Assembly: GCA_025057155.1 (NCBI GenBank)
Contig: JANWYD010000029.1
Span: 1 to 42,018, forward strand
Source: Chloroflexaceae bacterium
GTDB lineage: Bacteria; Chloroflexota; Chloroflexia; Chloroflexales; Chloroflexaceae
DNA: 42,018 nucleotides
Reading direction: 5' to 3'
The notes under the pieces are model-generated. The model worked only from the letters and a program-made list of their open reading frames with translations, ran no database searches and was not told the DNA's origin. The first letter of the stretch is position 1. Every line of letters starts with the position of its first letter. The translations under genes and the position numbers were made by a program. This document shows, one piece after another, positions 33,543-41,722 of the stretch.

Positions 33543-35942
33543 GTGTCCCGATCCTTCCGTCGTTTGCTCCCCATTCTACTGATTGCACCGATCTTGACTG
33601 CCACCCTGGCACAGACGGGCCGCGCCGCACCCGTCGCCGCAGAGACGATCAGCCTCACTGCCCGGCCCGCCTATGAGGGGCTGTTTCGCCCCAACCACTG
33701 GATGCCGATCATTGTTGAACTGGCCAACGAGGGCCCTGGCCGGATCGTAGAGGTGCGCGTCAGCAGCCGCGAGGGCGCCCGCTACACGACCGTCGTCGAG
33801 TTGCCGAACCGCGGGCGTAAAGCAGTTCCCATTTATGTCTACCTGACTCCCGCTTCGCGGCGGCTGCGGGTGCAGGCGCTCGACGCGGGCCAGGAACTCG
33901 CCGCCACGAACCTGCAACTCCCCCCGCTCAATCCTCGGGCCCGTTACGTCGCCATCGTCGGTCCAAACGACGCGCCGGTGAACCTGGCCGCGCGTCTGTC
34001 CGGCGGGGACGTGCTCGTCCCGGTTACGCTGCGTCCCGGAAACTTCCCTGAGCACGGCCTCGGCCTCAGTGTGTTTGAGACGATCATTCTGGAAGATGCG
34101 TCTACTGAGAAGTTGAACGACCGGCAGCGCGTAGCGCTTAGCGAGTGGGTGCTCCGGGGCGGCCAGTTGATCCTCGGCGGCGGAGATGGACTGCAACGCA
34201 CCCTGGCCGGCCTGCCTGAGACTCTGCGAACAGTAACGGTGACCGCAGTCGAGCCGGTGGCCGCCACGTCGCTGTTCGGCGCCGCTGCCGGAGCCGGCTC
34301 GGTGCCGCTGGCCCGCCTGAAACCTCTGCAACGGGCTGGCGCCCCTTCTCCCTATGCCGTACCGCTCGTCCCCGGCGCGAATGTGAGCGCCCTGGAGCAG
34401 AGCCTGGGGCGCGGCGCGATCACCGTGACCCCATGGCCGCTGGTCCATCCGGCGGTCCGGGCGTGGGTCGAGGCCCCGGAGGCGTGGGAGGTGTTGCTGC
34501 GCCCTCTCGTGCCGCCGCCGCCGGGCTTCGAGGCTCAGGCCACGCACCCCGACAGCTTCCTCGAAAGCAGTCTGGCCGCCAGTCTCACCAGCCTGCCGGT
34601 CCTGGAGTTTCCCCCCCTCGGGTTGCTGGCCGGACTGGTGCTGGCCTACATTATCCTGGTAGGTCCGGTCACCTATCTGGTACTGCGCCGCTTCGACCGG
34701 CAGGCCTGGGGCTGGATCGCGGTTCCGGCGGTTACCCTCGTCTTTGCCGGGTTGACCTATGGCGTCGGCTACGCCCGGCGCGGCGGCGACGTGCTGCTGG
34801 CCTCGGTCAACCTGGTCGAGACATTCGACGGCGATGCGGCCCGTTTGCGTTCCTTCATCGGGCTGTTCTCCCCCGAACGGCGGATGTACAGTCTGCGCGT
34901 CGCGGCAGCGAACGACGCCGCTCCACTGCTGCGCCCGGTCTCCATCCAGGGGCCGTGGGATCCGTCCACGGCCGGCGGCGGCGTGTTTCTCCAGGAAGGC
35001 GGCGCGGGCGCGCAAGCGCACTCCTTCGAGGTGGCCCAGTGGTCCATGCGCGCGGTGACGACCGATGTGATTACCAGCTCGATGGGCCTCGCCGCCCAGC
35101 TCACCATTGCAGGCGACGAGCTGCGCGGCGAGGTCGAGAACCAGGGCGATCAGGCGCTGCTGGATGTAGCCCTGGTGCAGGGCGACCGGGTGGCGCGCCT
35201 GGGCGATCTGGCGCCAGGCGAGCGCCGCAGCGCCGTGCTTCGACGCCAGCGCCTGGGCCAGCCTGGTCTGCTCGGGCCGGTCTTCCCGCTGGGGTACCTG
35301 ATCTACCACGAAGAGATCGACCAACAGGGTCAGTCTGGCGTCCAGCCGATCCCTGCCTATGTGCAGCAGCGCATCCGCATTCTCGACGCGTACTACAGCT
35401 ATGGCCTGTCGCTTCGGAACGGTCAGCCTCTGGTCATTGCCTGGCAGCGCGCGCCAGCTCTGGCGGCGAACCTCGACGCGACGCGAACCACCGCCCAGCA
35501 CACGACGCTCATCACTGCTACGCCGCAGATACGGTTTGTCGGCAATACGGTGACGCTGGGGCGAGGGTGGCTGGCGACCCGCTTCGAGAGCGCCGCCACC
35601 GTCACCTGCACGGGCGGCCAGGGTCTGGGCCTGCTGGTGCGCTCCGAGCCGGCGGTGATGAGCCTGGTGCTGCCCCGCGACCTGTACGGCTTGCGTCCGG
35701 AGGCGCTGACCCTGGAAACCGGCGCCGATGGTCCCTGGCAAAACACCACCGTGATTGAACTGTACAACTGGGACGCGGGCGTCTGGGAAGCGCAAACGCT
35801 GACGCACCGTTCGCAGCCCATCGAGGCCCCGGAGCGCTTCCTGAGCAGCAACGGGGTTATTCGCGTGCGATTAAGCAACCCTCTGGGCAATGCTGGCGGA
35901 TGTATCTACGTAGATGCCACACTGAAGGGAAGCCTGCCATGA
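33543..35942 (+). CDS. Large exported membrane protein of an ABC transporter operon
   Basis: The 799-residue protein has a signal peptide (to about residue 29, AAPVAAE). A beta-rich N-terminal ectodomain (ISLTARPAYEGLFRPNHWMPIIVEL...) leads to a Rossmann-like segment with FETIILEDASTEKLNDRQRVALSEWVLRGGQLILGGGD. Two membrane helices (about 359-382 and 389-411) are joined by a short basic loop, and a second ectodomain of nearly 390 residues follows. I do not recognise a named family. The middle region recalls GldG/DUF4350-like domains that accompany ABC-2 exporters. The GTG start at 33543 follows GAGGAG. Its stop overlaps the start of the ATPase gene as ATGA, so it is coupled to that transporter. 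Confidence 0.82.
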   Translation: MSRSFRRLLPILLIAPILTATLAQTGRAAPVAAETISLTARPAYEGLFRPNHWMPIIVELANEGPGRIVEVRVSSREGARYTTVVELPNRGRKAVPIYVYLTPASRRLRVQALDAGQELAATNLQLPPLNPRARYVAIVGPNDAPVNLAARLSGGDVLVPVTLRPGNFPEHGLGLSVFETIILEDASTEKLNDRQRVALSEWVLRGGQLILGGGDGLQRTLAGLPETLRTVTVTAVEPVAATSLFGAAAGAGSVPLARLKPLQRAGAPSPYAVPLVPGANVSALEQSLGRGAITVTPWPLVHPAVRAWVEAPEAWEVLLRPLVPPPPGFEAQATHPDSFLESSLAASLTSLPVLEFPPLGLLAGLVLAYIILVGPVTYLVLRRFDRQAWGWIAVPAVTLVFAGLTYGVGYARRGGDVLLASVNLVETFDGDAARLRSFIGLFSPERRMYSLRVAAANDAAPLLRPVSIQGPWDPSTAGGGVFLQEGGAGAQAHSFEVAQWSMRAVTTDVITSSMGLAAQLTIAGDELRGEVENQGDQALLDVALVQGDRVARLGDLAPGERRSAVLRRQRLGQPGLLGPVFPLGYLIYHEEIDQQGQSGVQPIPAYVQQRIRILDAYYSYGLSLRNGQPLVIAWQRAPALAANLDATRTTAQHTTLITATPQIRFVGNTVTLGRGWLATRFESAATVTCTGGQGLGLLVRSEPAVMSLVLPRDLYGLRPEALTLETGADGPWQNTTVIELYNWDAGVWEAQTLTHRSQPIEAPERFLSSNGVIRVRLSNPLGNAGGCIYVDATLKGSLP

Positions 35943-36898
35943 CCCCGGCGATCGAAACGGTCAATCTCACCCGGCGCTACGGCCGCACGTTGGCTCTCGA
36001 CCATCTAAACCTGACGGTGGCACGGGGGAGCATTTACGGCTTTATCGGCCCCAACGGCGCCGGCAAGACCACTACCCTGCGCCTGCTCGCCGGGCTGATT
36101 GAGCCGACCTCCGGGGAAGTGCGGCTCATGGGCCAGCGGCTCATCCCCGGCGGCGGCCAGCGCCTGGTGGGCTACATGCCCGACTTCTTTGGCGTCTACG
36201 ACGATCTGCGGGTCTGGGAATACCTCGATTTCTTCGCCCGCTGCTACGGACTGGACGCGGCGCGCCGCCGCCGGACGGTGGACGAACTGCTCAGTCTGGT
36301 GGATCTCGCCGATCGGCGCAACGCCTATGTGCAGAGCCTGTCGCGGGGCATGCAGCAACGGCTCTGCCTGGCCCACGCCCTGGTGCACGATCCGCCCGTG
36401 TTGCTGCTCGACGAACCGGCGAGCGGTCTGGACCCGCGGGCGCGCGTGGAGCTGCGGGAATTGCTGCGCACCCTGCGGGACATGGGCAAGACGGTGGTAG
36501 TTAGTTCGCACATTTTGAGCGAGCTGGCCGAGGTGTGCAACGAGATCGGGATCATTGACAGCGGGAAGATGGTGGTCAGCGGGCCGGTGGAGACGGTGCG
36601 CCGGCAGTTGGAAGGAAGCGCCCGGCTGCGCATCCGCGTGCTGCGGGGCCTGGAGACAGCGCAGACCCTGCTACAGCAACTGGCGGCCGCGCCAGAGGAG
36701 GGCCTGCCGCGGCTGCGGGGCGTGCGGGCCGATCCCTCCGACGCGGCAGTAGTGCTGGTTGAGGTGGAGGAAAGCGACGAAGAGCGGCAGGCGGCGCTGC
36801 TGACGCGCCTGGTGCAGGCGGGGGTGGTGGTAAGCGAGTTTCGAGCGCAGGCGGAGAACCTGGAGGAGCTGTTCCTGCGCCTGACAGCGGCGGAGTAG
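35939..36898 (+). CDS. ABC transporter ATP-binding protein (ABC-2 export type)
   Basis: The 319-residue ATPase has Walker A (GPNGAGKTTTLRLLAG), the Q-loop region VGYMPDFFGVYDDLRVWEYLDFF, signature LSRGMQQRL, Walker B (VLLLDEPASGLDP) and the switch His in SSHILSELAEVC. The DrrA/CcmA-like C-terminal extension (about residues 220-319) is typical of ABC-2 exporters. It should energise the permease encoded next. The ATG at 35939 overlaps the preceding stop as ATGA. The first in-frame codon at 35900 lies inside that gene and is not used. Confidence 0.93.
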   Translation: MTPAIETVNLTRRYGRTLALDHLNLTVARGSIYGFIGPNGAGKTTTLRLLAGLIEPTSGEVRLMGQRLIPGGGQRLVGYMPDFFGVYDDLRVWEYLDFFARCYGLDAARRRRTVDELLSLVDLADRRNAYVQSLSRGMQQRLCLAHALVHDPPVLLLDEPASGLDPRARVELRELLRTLRDMGKTVVVSSHILSELAEVCNEIGIIDSGKMVVSGPVETVRRQLEGSARLRIRVLRGLETAQTLLQQLAAAPEEGLPRLRGVRADPSDAAVVLVEVEESDEERQAALLTRLVQAGVVVSEFRAQAENLEELFLRLTAAE

Positions 36899-36909
36899 TA
36901 TCATTTCGG

Positions 36910-36952
36910 ATTGGGGATTTTGGATTTCGGATTGCTGAATATGGCGTCCCGA
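36910..36952. repeat. GGATTTTGGATT-type repeat, third copy
   Basis: The sequence runs GGATTGGGGATTTTGGATTT, then GGATTGCTGAATATGGCGTCCC (36931-36952). It matches the repeats at 1591-1672 and 7862-7877 in both the GGATT iterations and the following ATATGG core. It sits in the 105-bp gap inside the ABC operon. Confidence 0.7.
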
Positions 36953-37003
36953 TCAAACCTGGCGCTGACGCGCCTACACGCTGTGTAGCAGGAAGTTGGA
37001 AGT

Positions 37004-38032
37004 ATGCAGGGAATACGCCTCCAGAGACCACAACTGAACCCGATCATCGTGCGCGAGGCGCGCACACGCATGCGGGGCGCGCGGCCCTATGTGGTTCTGA
37101 CCGTATTTCTCACGCTACTGGCCCTGACCGGAGCGGGGATCTTTCAATTGATGGCGCAACAGGCGCGCTTCGGCGGCGTGCTCCTGAGCGCCCAGGTGGG
37201 TCAGGGATTATTCAAGGGCCTGGCCTTTGTGGAGTTGCTGCTCGTCGTATTTCTGGCCCCGGCGATGACCAGCGGAGCCATCAGCAGTGAGCGGGAAGGA
37301 TTGACCTACGATATGCTCATAGCCACGCCCCTGCGGCCTGAGCAGATATTATGGGGCAAACTGGTGGCGGCGCTGGGTTACCTGTTCATGCTGATCTTTG
37401 CCGCCGTGCCGGTGTTCAGCGTTGTCTTTGTGTTTGGCGGCGTCGAGCCTCTGGCCCTGTTGAAGGCGCTGGCGCTTCTGGTCATGACAACGATCTTCTT
37501 CGGGACGCTGGGCCTGTTTTGTTCGGCCCTGCTGCAGCGGACCACGCTGGCAACGGTGGTGGCCTACGCCCTGGTGTTGCTGCTGCTGGCCGTGCCGCTG
37601 CTGCTCGCGACCGTCTGGGAGCGATTTACGATGCCGCCGGGGCAGGCGCCGCCGCCGGCGCTGGTGTACCTGCAACCCTTCAGCGCGCTGACAGCGATCA
37701 CCACGTTCACACCATCGGATGACCAGGCGATGAACTTCTTCGGCTACGGCGATCCCCTGAGCGGCCTGCCGTTTTTGACCATGTTGTGGCCCGGGGTCAT
37801 CCTCTCCGGGCCGGGAGGCCCGATGGTAGCGCCGATCTACCGGGCAACACTGATCTTCTACGCCATGCTGACGGTGCTACTCGGCTGGATGACGACGCAC
37901 CTGATAGTGCCGGGGCGGCGCTGGCGCCCGCGCGGGAGCGATCTGGGGTTTGCGCTGCTGCTGCTGGCGATGGGGCTGGCAGCCTACGTCTGGCGCGACT
38001 GGTGGCACGTGACTCCGCCGCGTGCGGGGTGA
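37004..38032 (+). CDS. ABC-2 type transporter permease
   Basis: The 342-residue integral membrane protein has an amphipathic N-terminal region (NPIIVREARTRMRG) and six or so hydrophobic spans. Between the second and third spans is the ABC-2 cytoplasmic motif TSGAISSEREGLTYDMLIATPLRPEQILWGKLVA. The substrate is unknown. It follows the ATPase by 105 bp. GGAAG lies about 9 bases before the ATG. With the exported 799-residue protein it completes a three-gene cassette probably acting at the cell surface. Confidence 0.9.
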   Translation: MQGIRLQRPQLNPIIVREARTRMRGARPYVVLTVFLTLLALTGAGIFQLMAQQARFGGVLLSAQVGQGLFKGLAFVELLLVVFLAPAMTSGAISSEREGLTYDMLIATPLRPEQILWGKLVAALGYLFMLIFAAVPVFSVVFVFGGVEPLALLKALALLVMTTIFFGTLGLFCSALLQRTTLATVVAYALVLLLLAVPLLLATVWERFTMPPGQAPPPALVYLQPFSALTAITTFTPSDDQAMNFFGYGDPLSGLPFLTMLWPGVILSGPGGPMVAPIYRATLIFYAMLTVLLGWMTTHLIVPGRRWRPRGSDLGFALLLLAMGLAAYVWRDWWHVTPPRAG

Positions 38033-38052
38033 GCGATTTCACGCAGGAACAC

Positions 38053-38162
38053 CTCAGGATTGAGGGCAGGAGAATCCGGCTTTCCCGCGATGCCAGCGGC
38101 GGCCTCAGTCGCGCTGAAGGCCGCGGCTCAGGATTGAGGGCGGGAGAATCCGGCTTTCCCGC
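38053..38162. repeat. 36-bp direct repeat flanking a palindrome
   Basis: CTCAGGATTGAGGGC...CTTTCCCGC occurs at 38053-38088 and 38127-38162 with one difference. Between the copies is an imperfect palindrome GCGGCCTCAG...CTGAAGGCCGC. This fills the gap between the permease and lexA stops. Confidence 0.75.
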
Positions 38163-38191
38163 CCTCTACCAGCCACCGGGAAGAGAAACCT

Positions 38192-38854
38192 TCAGAGCAG
38201 GCTGCGCAGCACTCCTACGACGCGCCCCTGGATGCGCACGTTCTCAGGGGAGGTATAAATTGGTTCCATGGTGCTGTTGGCCGGCTGAAGACGAACCCGG
38301 TTGCCCTCCAGGTAAAACTTCTTGAGGGTCACCGCGTTTTCATCAATCAGCCACGCGGCGACCATCTGGCCGTTCTCGGCCTTCTCCTGGTGGCGCAGGA
38401 GCACAATGTCACCATCGTCAATCAGCGCGTCAATCATAGACTGGCCGCGCACCCGCAGGGCGAACACGTTGGCGAGCTTTTCCGGGGGAATGATCTCGGC
38501 AGGCACTTCGATCTTCTCGGCCGCCTCTGTATCCACCTCTTGCGGGTCGGGGAGCGGAGAACCGGCGGTGATCACCCCTAGCAGCGGCACGAGACCGGCT
38601 CTGCCACTCAGCCTGACGGGCGCAGCGTCACCGCGCGACGTTAGCCGGATCCCGCGCGACACCTTGCCGTTACGACTGAGCAGGCCCTTGTCCCTCAGGG
38701 CGTTGAGGTTGTAGGCCACCACCGACGTCGAGCTGATCTTGAGTCCGCGCTGAATATCGCGAATTGCCGGCGGGTAGCCGTTCTCACGTACAAAGTCCTC
38801 GATGAAGTCAAGGATCTCTTTTTGACGATCCGAAGGCTCATCGCTTCGACGCAT
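38192..38854 (-). CDS. lexA: SOS repressor LexA
   Basis: The 220-residue protein has the N-terminal winged helix (SDRQKEILDFIEDFVRENGYPPAIRDIQ...ISSTSVVAYNLNALRDKGLL), the Ala-Gly cleavage site in VITAGSPLP, the catalytic Ser139 in RGQSMIDA and Lys178 in AVTLKKFY. It represses DNA-repair genes and self-cleaves when RecA is activated. The recognition helix region (SSTSVVAYNLNAL) differs from the E. coli form, as expected for a lineage-specific operator. The start at 38854 has AAAGGA about 9 bases upstream; the ATG at 38863 is too close to that site. It is divergent from the ROK kinase gene. Confidence 0.95.
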   Translation of the reverse strand: MRRSDEPSDRQKEILDFIEDFVRENGYPPAIRDIQRGLKISSTSVVAYNLNALRDKGLLSRNGKVSRGIRLTSRGDAAPVRLSGRAGLVPLLGVITAGSPLPDPQEVDTEAAEKIEVPAEIIPPEKLANVFALRVRGQSMIDALIDDGDIVLLRHQEKAENGQMVAAWLIDENAVTLKKFYLEGNRVRLQPANSTMEPIYTSPENVRIQGRVVGVLRSLL

Positions 38855-38993
38855 GTTCCCCATCCTTTCTCTGGCCGCAGCCCGGATGGGGCCAACGGCG
38901 AACGTTCAACAAGGCGTGTGCGCTGTGCGAACCGCTCTGGCTGCGCGCGTCGCATGGCGCAGCCAGAGGCGCCGGAGTAGAACTTTTGTAGCA

Positions 38994-39023
38994 AGTATAG
39001 CAAAGAAAACACTTGTGCGTCAA
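38994..39023 (-). promoter_or_regulatory. lexA promoter
   Basis: On the minus strand TTGACG (39023-39018) and TATACT (38999-38994) are 18 bp apart. Just downstream GAAC-TTTT-GTAG (38980-38991) resembles half of a Gram-positive LexA box (GAAC-N4-GTTC), which could allow autoregulation. That part is weak. Confidence 0.65.
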
Positions 39024-39137
39024 GAGGGCGGGAAGAGGGATGAGGAAAGCGGGTTTGCCTATCCTTCTCCCCCTGGCAAAGACGGTGTATCAGCAACGTC
39101 TGGCGGCAGGGCGCCGCTCCTGGCCCTCCCGGCGGCG

Positions 39138-39146
39138 TGCTATAAT
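39138..39146 (+). promoter_or_regulatory. Extended -10 promoter 7 bp before the ROK kinase start
   Basis: TGcTATAAT ends at 39146 and the ATG lies at 39154. Transcription would begin at or next to the A of the start codon, which implies a leaderless mRNA. No good -35 is seen, in line with an extended -10. Confidence 0.65.
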
Positions 39147-39153
39147 CGCGGGT

Positions 39154-40089
39154 ATGGAGTATGTCATCACCGTAGATCTGGGGGGCACCTTCTTGCGCGC
39201 TGCGCTGGTGACGGCGCGCGGGGAAATCCTTGCCCACGAGCGCATTCCCACCGAGGTCGAAGCCGGCCCTGCGGCCGTCATCGGGCGGATAGTGGGGTTG
39301 ATCGAGCGGATGCACGCCAGGCTGCCGGAGGGCGCCGCCATGCTCGGCGTGGGAATTGGCGCGCCCGGCCCTCTCGATCCGGCCACGGGGACGGTGTATT
39401 CGCCGCCGAATATGCCCGGCTGGCACACGGTGCCCTTGCGTTCGATGATCGCCGAGGCCACCGGGCTGCCAGTAGAACTGGGCAACGACGCCAATGTCGC
39501 CGCGCTGGGCGAGTGGCGTTTCGGCGGCGGCCAGGGCTGCCGCGATCTGGTCTACGTCACAGTAAGCACCGGCATCGGCGGCGGGGTGATCAGCGATGGG
39601 CGCCTGTTGCTGGGACGCATGGGCGCGGGCGCCGAGCTGGGGTTCATGATCCTCGATGCCGAAGGGGGCACAGTCTGGGAGGATCTGGCTTCGGGCACGG
39701 CTCTGGGGCGCGCCGCCGCCGCGGCAATGCCTGCGCGCCCCGAGAGCCTCTTGCACCAGCGGGCCACGCCGGCTACGGTGACCGGCGCCGATGTGGCCGC
39801 CGCCGCGGCTGCGGGCGATGCGCTGGCCGCCGAATTGATGGACCGCGAAGCGCGGCTGCTCGGCCTGGGATTCGCCTCGATCCTGCACATTTTCAGCCCG
39901 GAGATCGTGATCGCTGGCGGCGGAGTGATCTTGAACAATCCGGGCTTGCTTGAACGAGCCCGAGCAATCGCCTACGCCCACGTAAAGGTGGCCCTCTATC
40001 GCGACGTGCCGATCATCGCCGCCACCCTGGGCGATAATGCCGGTCTGCTCGGAGCAGCCGCGCTGGTGCTGGCCGCCCGGGAGCGGTAG
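39154..40089 (+). CDS. ROK-family sugar kinase (glucokinase-like)
   Basis: The 311-residue kinase has the phosphate-binding VDLGGTFLRAALV, the sugar-binding GAPGPLDPATGTV and PNMPGW segments, the catalytic Asp in ELGNDANVAALGEWRFGGG and STGIGGGVI. It should phosphorylate glucose or a related sugar with ATP. The usual ROK zinc motif (CxCGxxGCxE) is absent: GAELGFMILDAEGGTVWEDLASGTALG has no Cys, and the GEIGH His is Phe. The start at 39154 is set by family length and by the TATAAT 7 bp upstream; the longer frame from 39013 is rejected. It is followed after 7 bp by the FecR-like gene. Confidence 0.88.
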   Translation: MEYVITVDLGGTFLRAALVTARGEILAHERIPTEVEAGPAAVIGRIVGLIERMHARLPEGAAMLGVGIGAPGPLDPATGTVYSPPNMPGWHTVPLRSMIAEATGLPVELGNDANVAALGEWRFGGGQGCRDLVYVTVSTGIGGGVISDGRLLLGRMGAGAELGFMILDAEGGTVWEDLASGTALGRAAAAAMPARPESLLHQRATPATVTGADVAAAAAAGDALAAELMDREARLLGLGFASILHIFSPEIVIAGGGVILNNPGLLERARAIAYAHVKVALYRDVPIIAATLGDNAGLLGAAALVLAARER

Positions 40090-40096
40090 CGCGTCT

Positions 40097-41512
40097 ATGG
40101 ACTACGCCGAACCATCGCCAGTTCTGCGGAGCGCCGCCCGCCAGCGCACCCTGCTGCTGGCCTGGCTGACGCTCCTGTTCTTTTTTGCTCTGTTTGCCGG
40201 GATGGTCGCCTGGGCCCTGTGGACCGCGCGCCAGGTCTACCGCACCACTACCGAGCCGCGCGAGGCGGTGCTGATCCTGCGCGGTCCCGCCGAGGCGATC
40301 GCCTGGCGACCGGCCAATCGCACGGTGTATCAAGGCTCGCGCGACCAGCAGCCGCTGGCCGAGGGCGACTCGGTGCGGATCGTGGCTTCCGCCGGCTATG
40401 GGCAGATGGCCAGTGTGCGCCTGTTCGAGAACAGCCAGCTCGATCTGTGGGCCGGCGCCGAAATGACGATGGAGACGCTACGCACCAGTCGCTGGCACAG
40501 CGGCACCCTCGAGATTGCCATCCGCCAGCGGGCCGGTTATGTCCGCTACGACATCAAGCCCGACCAGCGCTACGAGCAGGCTCGCTACACGGTGCGGGTG
40601 GCCGACGCGCTGATTGAGCTGGGAGTTGGCGGCAGTTACAGCATCGAGTTGCTTCCACCCGAGCGCGCGGTGCTGCGACCCGATGGCGGCAATGCCCTCT
40701 TCGCCGACGTAGCGGTGCGCAGCGGCGTGGCAGTGGTGCGCGGAGCCGACGGGCGCAGCGTCGAGGTGCGGCCCCGCGAACGCCTCGTGCTCGACCCGGC
40801 CGGCGTGCCCGGCGTGGTCGTGCCTGCCCGCTGGGAGCTGATCCGCGATGGCGGCTTCAGCCAGTTCAGCGAGGAGGAATACAATAACACAACCCGCCAG
40901 GACGACCCGACCCTGCCTCGATCCACGACCTGGCGGGTCTACTCCGGCCCGGCATTGCCGCTGGAACAACGGGGCTTCTTTCGCCTCTCGCCGATCTGCC
41001 GCCCCCAGCTCCCCGAGGGAAGCTGCGGCCCGGAGGACCGGCGCGTGGCCGCCTGGTTCTACCGGCCCGGCAACCAGGTCAGCGGCTTTACCACGGGAAT
41101 CAAGCAGGATCTGGGGCCACGCGGCGAAGGGGTTGACATCTCGGAGTACCGCTCGCTACGCTTTTCCCTCTGGGCGCGCATTCTCTACCAGTCGCTCAAC
41201 GATGTGGGCGACCGCGGCACAGAGTGTCCGGTGATGATCCGCCTGGTAGCTAAGCGCAGCTCACCCGCCGATCCGGAGGAGGAGCGCGTCGTCTGCGTCT
41301 ACAGCGACAATGATGATCAGCCCCCACGGGTGACCCAGCCCGGCGTTACGTATATTCCTATTGAACGGGCCGCCTGGGCCAATATCAGCTTCGATCTGCG
41401 CGACGAAGGCTGGCTCCCTGACTATCGCCTGTTGCGCAGCATTGAGATCTATGCCAATGGACACGACTACGACTCGCGGGTCACCGAGGTGTCGCTGATT
41501 GGCGAGCAGTGA
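40097..41512 (+). CDS. FecR-like domain membrane protein
   Basis: The 471-residue protein has a cytoplasmic start, one membrane helix (about 18-43) and a periplasmic/extracellular part. The region about 85-255 follows the FecR pattern: VRIVASAGYGQMASVRLFENSQLDL...GTLEIAIRQRAGYVRYDI...YTVRVADALIELGVGGSYSI...VAVRSGVAVVRGADGRSVEVRPRERLVL. A larger beta-rich C-terminal domain (about 265-471) with four Cys is not recognised and may be carbohydrate-binding-like. No ECF sigma factor is adjacent, so classic FecR signalling is not supported. It is probably cotranscribed with the ROK kinase (7-bp gap). It has no clear Shine-Dalgarno. Confidence 0.78.
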   Translation: MDYAEPSPVLRSAARQRTLLLAWLTLLFFFALFAGMVAWALWTARQVYRTTTEPREAVLILRGPAEAIAWRPANRTVYQGSRDQQPLAEGDSVRIVASAGYGQMASVRLFENSQLDLWAGAEMTMETLRTSRWHSGTLEIAIRQRAGYVRYDIKPDQRYEQARYTVRVADALIELGVGGSYSIELLPPERAVLRPDGGNALFADVAVRSGVAVVRGADGRSVEVRPRERLVLDPAGVPGVVVPARWELIRDGGFSQFSEEEYNNTTRQDDPTLPRSTTWRVYSGPALPLEQRGFFRLSPICRPQLPEGSCGPEDRRVAAWFYRPGNQVSGFTTGIKQDLGPRGEGVDISEYRSLRFSLWARILYQSLNDVGDRGTECPVMIRLVAKRSSPADPEEERVVCVYSDNDDQPPRVTQPGVTYIPIERAAWANISFDLRDEGWLPDYRLLRSIEIYANGHDYDSRVTEVSLIGEQ

Positions 41513-41551
41513 GGACCAGAAGGGATCTGCCTGACGATCGCGCCTTCACCA

Positions 41552-41627
41552 TGGAGGTGGGGAGGCGGGAGGTGGAGCGCCTGCGGATCGGTTCTCATCT
41601 CCACATCTCTACAGCTCCCCACCTCCA
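41552..41627 (+). terminator. Long-loop hairpin after the FecR-like gene
   Basis: TGGAGGTGGGGAG (41552-41564) is complementary to CTCCCCACCTCCA (41615-41627), with a 50-nt loop. It lies 40 bp past the stop at 41512 and lacks a T run, so terminator function is uncertain. Confidence 0.4.
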
Positions 41628-41722
41628 CAGACCGGCCAGGAGGGAGGGTGAAGCAACGGTTAAGCTGGAACGACCAGATCTGAAATATGCCTTGAATAGA
41701 ACGAGCAGGGGGCTGAGGCTTC

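Noticed and set aside
33576-35807. 743-codon open frame on the minus strand opposite the 799-residue membrane protein
   Set aside because: Its translation is rich in Gln, Arg, Gly and His with no domains, as expected from antisense reading of GC-rich codons. The plus-strand frame has a signal peptide, helices and operon overlap.
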